Below, piece after piece: positions 43,871-49,071 of a stretch of DNA of 49,071 nucleotides. The DNA comes from Planctomycetota bacterium. GTDB lineage: Bacteria; Planctomycetota; B15-G4. Under the pieces are notes generated by a model. That model had not been told where the DNA came from. It made no database searches and was given only the letters and a program-made list of their open reading frames with translations. Positions within the stretch are counted from its first letter, which is position 1. The number at the start of each line of letters is the position of its first letter. The translations under genes were made by a program, and so were the position numbers. The stretch is from NCBI GenBank assembly GCA_029259695.1, contig JAJDEQ010000211.1, positions 1-49,071 of the forward strand. Reading direction: 5' to 3'.

Positions 43871-44623
43871 GTTGACGGCACCTCGCAATCGAGGTCTACG
43901 GAGAGGGCCGAGGCCCGGTCAGCGAGAAGCCCGCGGACGAGGCGCGCACTCCTCGGGCTGGAGCCAGCCTTCGTCGAAACCGTGCCACGTCGCGCGGTCG
44001 CGCACGCGGGATGTGTCTTATCTGGCATCAGGCGGTGGCTGTCCATACGACCTGGTGCGCATCGTTCGAGCCGGTGCTGACCATCGGCCGGTACGCGCAT
44101 ACGCGAGTGGAGGAACTGGCCGACGTTGCCGAGCGCGTGTCGGGGGCCGCGCCCGGGGCGCCCGAGGAGGACGACGACGAGGATGGTGACGGTGGTGACG
44201 CTGAGGGGGCGCACCAGAATCGTCAGCACTCGGGGTGCGCATGGCGCAAGCTGATGCGTCCGGGTGCGACGTGGTGTCTTCGTCGAGACGGAAGACAGCC
44301 GGACGCAGGGTGGTGCGCAAGAGCGAGTTACGCGACAGCGTGCGAGCTGGTGCGAGCGCACGCGATGGCGTTCCCGGCAGGACTTGAACCTGCGACCGCC
44401 GGATTAGAAATCCGGTGGGGGTGTGGCGTAAGCGGCGTGGCGGTCGGAGATTGCGGCGACGGCGAGATGCCCGGATACCCCTTTGGATACCCTGTTGCAG
44501 CTGGGGCGTGGGCGCGGCGTCGGCGCGGTTGGAGACTGCCCAGCGCCACACTTCCAACCGACTGAGCCGCGACCACGGCGATGGTCGAGCAGCGTGGCTC
44601 TTCGGAGAACGACAGCACGATCT
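43871..44623. other. Gene-poor interval with tRNA fragment and short direct repeat
   Basis: About 750 bases with no gene I can support. The interval holds the tRNA-Arg fragment at 44366-44415 and two copies of GGATACCC at 44473-44480 and 44485-44492. Open frames here translate tRNA sequence (the GLEPATAGLEIR-type artefact) or are low-complexity. One minus-strand frame near 44.2 kb includes a hydrophobic stretch, VLTILVRPLSVTTVTILVVV, but has no other support. Confidence 0.55.
44366..44415 (-). tRNA. 3' fragment of tRNA-Arg(TCT), copy 2
   Basis: On the minus strand the sequence gives an anticodon arm (CCGGA-TTTCTAA-TCCGG, anticodon TCT), a variable region, a T-arm (GCAGG-TTCAAGT-CCTGC), an acceptor strand and the encoded CCA end. 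The matching 5' half (acceptor strand, D-arm) is absent upstream, so this is not a functional gene. Retention of exactly the 3' half is what site-specific integrases leave at attachment sites. Confidence 0.8.
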
Positions 44624-46081
44624 TCAACGGCCATCGCCCTCGGCCTCCGGCAATGGGGCCTCAGGCGACGGTCCCGGCCGCAGAAGGTCTGTGAAGGGCT
44701 GTCCGCAAGCGGCTTCGAGTTCAGGAACCGTGCGAGCGAGGGCTTCGAGCTGGCCTACATACTCGCGCCTGGCGGTGACGAGGCGATTCTGCGCTTCGAG
44801 GACGGAGAGGAACCCGGTCTTGCCGGCGGCAAACGCCTCGCGAGCAAGGTCGAGGCTCGTTTGCCGAAGAGGCAGAAGGTCCTGTTCGTAGAGGCGGACG
44901 GTATCGCGGGCGAGGGAGTAGCGCGCGTGCGCTCCTCGGACCTGTTGGGCGACAAGCGTCGAAAGAGCTTCGAGGCGCCGCTGCGTCTGGGCGAGACGGA
45001 ATTCTGCCTTGGCGATCTGCGCCTGGTTCTGGTCGAAGATGGGGAGCTCGACTTCGACAGCGGGTCCGATGGCCCAGTCCCCCCCCTCCGATTCCAGCGC
45101 CACTCCGGCTCCTGCACTTCGGAGGAGGGGGCTGCGCTCGAGGTCAAGGGCGTGGACGGCGGCCTCGGCTTCGCGCTCAGCGGCGCGAAGGTCGAGGCGC
45201 CGGCGGAGTGCTCGCGAGATGAGGTCGTCCAGATCGAACGACGAGTCTGGCGGACCCGCGAGTGTGTCGGTGAGCTCGAGCGTATCGGGAGAGTGGTCGA
45301 ATCCCAGGAGCAGCGCGAGCTGACGCTTCGCCTCAAACGCGTCGAATCTCGACGCGCGCGCCAGAACTTGTTGCTCGAGGAGCTCCGAGCGTGCCGCGTT
45401 GACGTCCACTTCGGTTGCGGCGCCCGCTGACTGCCTCTGCAGCGTGAGTTCCAGGAACGCCCGGGCGGTCTCGAGGTTCTCGTGGGCGACGGATTCGGCG
45501 TCGCGGGCCGCCAAGGCCGCGACGTAGGCGGATTTCGACTGGGCAGCCAAGCGTGCCGCCGTGTGGGCGACCTCGAGCACGGTTTGCTCGAGGCGGCGTT
45601 CTGCGAGGAGCTCTCTATCCGGTAGCTGCCACAGTTCCACGAGGTTCTGGATGATGCCGCCTTCGGTGTTCGTGTGGTTTCCATCCGTAGGAATGCGGAT
45701 CATCAGTTCGAGGGAGGGATTCGACAGCAGGCCTGCCTGGACGGCGTCCGCCCGAGCCATGCCGATGTCCAAAAGGGCCGCCTGCAGCTCCGGGTTGTTG
45801 AGCAGGCAGCCCTGAACCGCCTCTTGGCTGGTCAGCCCGTCCTGGAAGAGCTGGTCAAGGAGTTGGCGAGTCGCCTCGTCTTCGCCGGGGTTGTACAGGC
45901 TGGGTCGCCCGGTGGCCGCTTCGACCTCTTGACGAGCCAGCTCGTAGTCGGGCGAGGGGTCGACCGTGGCGCAACCCGCGAGAGCGACGAGCAGCAGCGA
46001 CGCCCGGATGACAGGTGTCGGCCATTTCGCGCAGGAGGTCGCGCGCTCTCTGCCTGAGGACGCGGCGACGGTGTTGCTCAT
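44624..46081 (-). CDS. CzcC/CusC-like outer-membrane efflux lipoprotein
   Basis: About 485 residues; ATG 46081 or 46090 could start it. The signal ends LLLVALAGCA, with Cys37 as the lipidation site from ATG 46081. The mature protein is a TolC-type outer-membrane factor with two OEP repeats: long helices around EAVQGCLLNNPELQAALLDI and RKRLDLRAAEREAEAAVHAL-like segments, and AREAFAAGKTGFLSVLEAQN in the second repeat. It forms the exit duct of a tripartite metal pump. It begins 4-13 bases after the stop of the CzcA-type pump, clearly one operon. The membrane-fusion protein (CzcB) is not between them and should lie beyond the right edge, giving the order B-A-C. Confidence 0.88.
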   Translation of the reverse strand: MSNTVAASSGRERATSCAKWPTPVIRASLLLVALAGCATVDPSPDYELARQEVEAATGRPSLYNPGEDEATRQLLDQLFQDGLTSQEAVQGCLLNNPELQAALLDIGMARADAVQAGLLSNPSLELMIRIPTDGNHTNTEGGIIQNLVELWQLPDRELLAERRLEQTVLEVAHTAARLAAQSKSAYVAALAARDAESVAHENLETARAFLELTLQRQSAGAATEVDVNAARSELLEQQVLARASRFDAFEAKRQLALLLGFDHSPDTLELTDTLAGPPDSSFDLDDLISRALRRRLDLRAAEREAEAAVHALDLERSPLLRSAGAGVALESEGGDWAIGPAVEVELPIFDQNQAQIAKAEFRLAQTQRRLEALSTLVAQQVRGAHARYSLARDTVRLYEQDLLPLRQTSLDLAREAFAAGKTGFLSVLEAQNRLVTARREYVGQLEALARTVPELEAACGQPFTDLLRPGPSPEAPLPEAEGDGR

Positions 46082-46094
46082 CCCCTGCATGCGT

Positions 46095-49071
46095 CTACGA
46101 AGCCTCCAGAGTGGAGACAGCCGGCTCCTTCTTCGTGACGAGCAGATAGAGAATCGGCAGCACGAAGAGTGTCAGCGCGGTGGAGGTGAGCACGCCCGCT
46201 ACAACGACGGTGGCAAGGGGGCGCTGCACTTCGGCCCCAACGCCCGTTGAGATGGCCATGGGGAGGAACCCCACGGCGTCGGTGATGGCCGTTGCAAGCA
46301 CGGGGCGAAGCCTTTGCTTGGTGGCACCAACGACTGCAGCCCGGAGGCCTTGGCCCTCGGCGCGGAAAGCGCGGATGGCCGAAACGAGAATCTGGCCGTT
46401 GAGAACGGCGATGCCCCCGAGGGCGATGAAGCCGACGGCAGCGCTGACGCTGAAGGGAATCCCTCGGAACCAGAGCGCAAAAACGCCCCCGACAGCAGCG
46501 AACGGAATCCCGGTGTAGATGAGGAGGACTTCTCGGAGGTTCTTCAGGCTGAAGAACAGGAGGAAGAACACGAGAAGGAGCGTGACTGGAACGATCACGA
46601 GGAAGCGCAGCTTGGCCTGGGCCAGGTTCTCGAACTGTCCACCCCACTCGATGACGTAGCCGTTGGGCAACTCCAGCTCTTCCGCGACGCGCCGCTGAGC
46701 CTCTTCGACGAACGAGGCCACGTCCCTCCCGGCAACGTTGCACTGCACACGGATGAGCCTTCGACCCCACTCGCGGTTGATGGTCGCGATGCCCTCCTCC
46801 TCGACCACGTCGGCCACGGCGCGAAGGGGGACTCGAAGGCCGGACTCGGTGGGAATCAGTGTCGAGCGAAGGGCATCCGGCTCGGTGCGGTGTTGGTCAG
46901 GGAGTCGTACAGCCAGGGGGAACTTCCGCTGTCCCTCGAAGACGTCGCCCACCTGGCGGGTTCCGATGACCTCCACGAAGTCGAGGACTTCCCGTCCGGA
47001 CACCCCAAGGCGGGCGATTGCTTGGGGGTTCACCCTGACGCGAAGGGTGGGCTGGCCCGTGAGCTGGTCGACGGCGACATCGGACTGTCCCGGAATCCCG
47101 ACGAGAATGCGCTGCACGTCGTCGCTGATGCGGACCAGCTCGTCGAAGTCATCGCCGTAGATCTTGATGCCGATGTCCGAGCGGATACCGGAGATCATCT
47201 CGTTGAGGCGCATCTCGATTGGTTGAGTTGCGATGATGTTCAGGCCAGGCAGGTCATCGACGAGTGCCTGCATGGCTGTGACGAGCTCGGCCTGGCTGTT
47301 CGCTTTGGTCCACTCGTTGCGAGGGGTCAGTGAGACGAAGATGTCCGTGAGCTCTAGGCCCATGGGGTCAGTAGCGATCTCCGCAGTACCGATGCGGCTC
47401 CAGACGTGACGCAGCTCGTCGGGGAACTCCACGAGGAGAAGGCGTTCGATGCGCGAGTTGTAGCGCACCGATTCGTCGAGGGAGACGCCTGCCAGACGGA
47501 TCGTGTTCAGGACGACGGCACCCTCGCTCAAGCGAGGAATGAACTCGCCCCCCAGGCGAAGGCCTGTCCATCCCGCCGCGATCACCAGGAGCAGGGCAGC
47601 AGTGAGGACGAACCACTTGAGCCGTAGGGCGACGGAAAGAAGCCAGGAAAACGCGGGGTTCAGCCAGCGGGCGACGCGCCCTTCTTGCTCGCTCACTTGC
47701 CTTGGAAGGAAGTAGTAGCCAAGAACAGGCGAGAGCGTGAGCGCGATGAGGAGCGCGCCAGCTAGCGCGAAGATGAACGTCCAGGCCATCGGGCGGAACA
47801 TCTTGCCCTCGATGCCGGCCAGCGCGAGCACGGGCAGGAACACCACGATGATGATGGCCATCCCAAAGACGATGGGTCGGGCGACCTGCTTGCTGGAGCT
47901 CGCGATCGCTTCGAGGCGCTCGCCCGATGTCAGTGGGCGCCCCAGTGCGCGAGCGCGCTCGGCGAGGTGTCGCATGTTCGATTCGGTCATGACGACCGAA
48001 CCGTCAACGATGATCCCGAAGTCGATCGCTCCAAGGCTGAGCAGGCTGGCTGCGATGGCGAACTCGTACATGCCTATCAGGGCAAAGAGCATCGCAAGCG
48101 GGATGGCCAGCCCCACGAGCAGCCCGGCGCGGAGATTGCCGAGGAGCACGAACAGCACGAGGATGACCAGCACCGCTCCGGCAGCCAGGTTGTGCTGGAC
48201 GGTGCGGATGACCTCGCTGGTCAGCTCGGTGCGGTCGTAAACGACTTCGACGACCACGTCGTCGGGCAGGGACCCGCGCACGCTGTCGAGGCGCTCCTTG
48301 AGCTCCTCGGTGACGGCCATGGCGTTGCCGCCCATCAACATGAAGGCGAGACCAAGGACGACCTCACCTCGACCATCGGCCGTGACAGCCCCGCGGCGGA
48401 TCTCGTGATCGATCTTGACGTCGCGTGCGACATCTCGGATGAGCACGGGCACGCCATCGAAGGCCGCGATGACGATGTTCTCGATCTCTTCGATGGAAGC
48501 GACCCGCCCGAGGCCATGGACGAGCTTCGACTGGCCACCGGCGGTGAGCACGCCACCGCCGACGTTCTGGTTGTTCTGCTCCAGTGCCGCGAAAACATCC
48601 CCGAGCGTGAGGTTGTACTTGAGGAGCGCTTCCGGGGAGACGACGACGTGGTACTGCTTCTCGTACCCTCCCCAGGAGTTGACCTCGGCAACTCCTGGGA
48701 CCTTCCGTAGCTCGGGCTTGATGACCCAGTCGTGCAGCGTGCGGAGCTCTTCCAGTGTCCGCTGGGGACTCTCCGACCGGATGACGTAGTGGAAGATCTC
48801 TCCCAGCCCCGTGGCGATGGGGCCGAGCTGGGGACGCTCGATGCCCTCGGGGAGTTCTACCGTTGCGAGGCGTTCGGAGACGTACTGGCGAGCATCGGTG
48901 ATGCTGGCGCCATCCTCGAAGGTGGCCACGACCTGGGAGAGGCCGAACTTCGAGATAGACCTGACGTTGGCCAACCCAGGGAGGCCGCCAATCGAGAGCT
49001 CGACAGGGAGCGTGAGCTGCTGCTCGATCTCCTCCGGGTTGAGCGCAGGGGCGACCGTGTTGATCTGGACC
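46095..49071 (-). CDS. Heavy-metal efflux RND transporter CzcA/CusA type (5' truncated)
   Basis: The frame is open through the window edge; codons up to 49070 continue the protein with QINTVAPALNPEEIEQQLTL, so about 990 residues are seen and the N-terminal few dozen are missing. Landmarks of the HME-RND family: SISKFGLSQVVATFEDGA, the fourth helix DFGIIVDGSVVMTE with the Asp-Asp-Glu proton-relay spacing known from CzcA, LTLSPVLGYYFLPRQ and VGFIALGGIAVLNGQ in the second half. These inner-membrane pumps export divalent cations such as Zn, Co, Cd or Ni, or Cu/Ag, using proton influx; the DFG-VDG form points to the CzcA side rather than CusA, so divalent cations are likelier. Sampled lines are less GC-rich than the NRPS genes. 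Confidence 0.93.
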   Translation of the reverse strand, partial: VQINTVAPALNPEEIEQQLTLPVELSIGGLPGLANVRSISKFGLSQVVATFEDGASITDARQYVSERLATVELPEGIERPQLGPIATGLGEIFHYVIRSESPQRTLEELRTLHDWVIKPELRKVPGVAEVNSWGGYEKQYHVVVSPEALLKYNLTLGDVFAALEQNNQNVGGGVLTAGGQSKLVHGLGRVASIEEIENIVIAAFDGVPVLIRDVARDVKIDHEIRRGAVTADGRGEVVLGLAFMLMGGNAMAVTEELKERLDSVRGSLPDDVVVEVVYDRTELTSEVIRTVQHNLAAGAVLVILVLFVLLGNLRAGLLVGLAIPLAMLFALIGMYEFAIAASLLSLGAIDFGIIVDGSVVMTESNMRHLAERARALGRPLTSGERLEAIASSSKQVARPIVFGMAIIIVVFLPVLALAGIEGKMFRPMAWTFIFALAGALLIALTLSPVLGYYFLPRQVSEQEGRVARWLNPAFSWLLSVALRLKWFVLTAALLLVIAAGWTGLRLGGEFIPRLSEGAVVLNTIRLAGVSLDESVRYNSRIERLLLVEFPDELRHVWSRIGTAEIATDPMGLELTDIFVSLTPRNEWTKANSQAELVTAMQALVDDLPGLNIIATQPIEMRLNEMISGIRSDIGIKIYGDDFDELVRISDDVQRILVGIPGQSDVAVDQLTGQPTLRVRVNPQAIARLGVSGREVLDFVEVIGTRQVGDVFEGQRKFPLAVRLPDQHRTEPDALRSTLIPTESGLRVPLRAVADVVEEEGIATINREWGRRLIRVQCNVAGRDVASFVEEAQRRVAEELELPNGYVIEWGGQFENLAQAKLRFLVIVPVTLLLVFFLLFFSLKNLREVLLIYTGIPFAAVGGVFALWFRGIPFSVSAAVGFIALGGIAVLNGQILVSAIRAFRAEGQGLRAAVVGATKQRLRPVLATAITDAVGFLPMAISTGVGAEVQRPLATVVVAGVLTSTALTLFVLPILYLLVTKKEPAVSTLEAS

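Noticed and set aside
43864..44361. A minus-strand frame with a hydrophobic stretch near 44.2 kb
   Set aside because: There is no ribosome-binding site, the flanking composition is random-looking, and the hydrophobic run comes from translation of GAC/GGT-rich sequence on the other strand.
44366..44470. A complete tRNA gene
   Set aside because: The D-arm and 5' acceptor strand are not present upstream of the anticodon arm on the minus strand.
44011..44565. A plus-strand frame containing GLEPATAGLEIR
   Set aside because: That string is the translation of a tRNA sequence, a familiar annotation artefact, and here coincides with the tRNA-Arg fragment.

Overview
The window is GC-rich bacterial DNA, most likely from a Planctomycetota chromosome. 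The best clue is a C-terminal domain of about 115 residues with an L-[NV]-A-P-F-K-[GS]-G core. It ends two secreted proteins and one gene fragment here, and I associate it with deep-branching planctomycetes of the Saltatorellus/Engelhardtia type. The Ser/Thr kinase-WD40 protein next to an ECF sigma factor, the FG-GAP surface protein and the Tat-exported SDR fit that picture. This assignment is inference; a myxobacterium is the main alternative.

Layout. 1-1.8 kb: the end of a NarL/LuxR response regulator and a DUF2306 membrane protein that runs in frame into a putative lipoprotein. 1.9-8.2 kb: a hypothetical gene with a truncated second copy 6 kb away, a secreted PQQ-type sugar dehydrogenase, several beta-propeller or C-terminal-domain fragments, and a two-gene operon (DUF1611/DgcN-like protein plus a fold-III PLP racemase) that looks like D-amino-acid metabolism. 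8.4-13 kb: a Tat-exported NAD(P) epimerase-like SDR and a large MscK/MscS-type channel split by a one-base frameshift.

13.1-33.4 kb is the centrepiece: a nonribosomal peptide locus. It has a divergent glycosyltransferase, an AspH-like oxygenase relative lacking a canonical iron ligand, and two translationally coupled NRPS genes. NRPS-1 is C-A-PCP-C-A-PCP with an acidic tail. NRPS-2 is TubC dock-C-A-PCP-C-A(N-MT)-PCP-E. Next on the same strand comes a cobalamin-binding radical SAM enzyme of the RiPP C-methyltransferase type. By eye the specificity codes suggest X-Gly-Pro-Gly-(N-Me)-D-Xaa. No thioesterase, loading module, PPTase, MbtH protein or transporter is in the window, so release and initiation are unexplained. 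A thioredoxin-like lipoprotein converges on the radical SAM gene.

34-42 kb: a secreted FG-GAP/VCBS-repeat protein and, divergent from it, a membrane Ser/Thr kinase with a WD40 propeller, converging on an ECF sigma factor that appears to start at TTG. 42-44.6 kb: a five-heme cytochrome c flanked by two degenerate 3' fragments of a tRNA-Arg(TCT) gene, suggesting an old integration site. 44.6-49.07 kb: a CzcC-like outer-membrane factor and a CzcA-type heavy-metal RND pump that runs off the right end. Sampled lines there look less GC-rich than the NRPS genes.

Starts, motif positions and specificity codes were read by eye; no database search was run.
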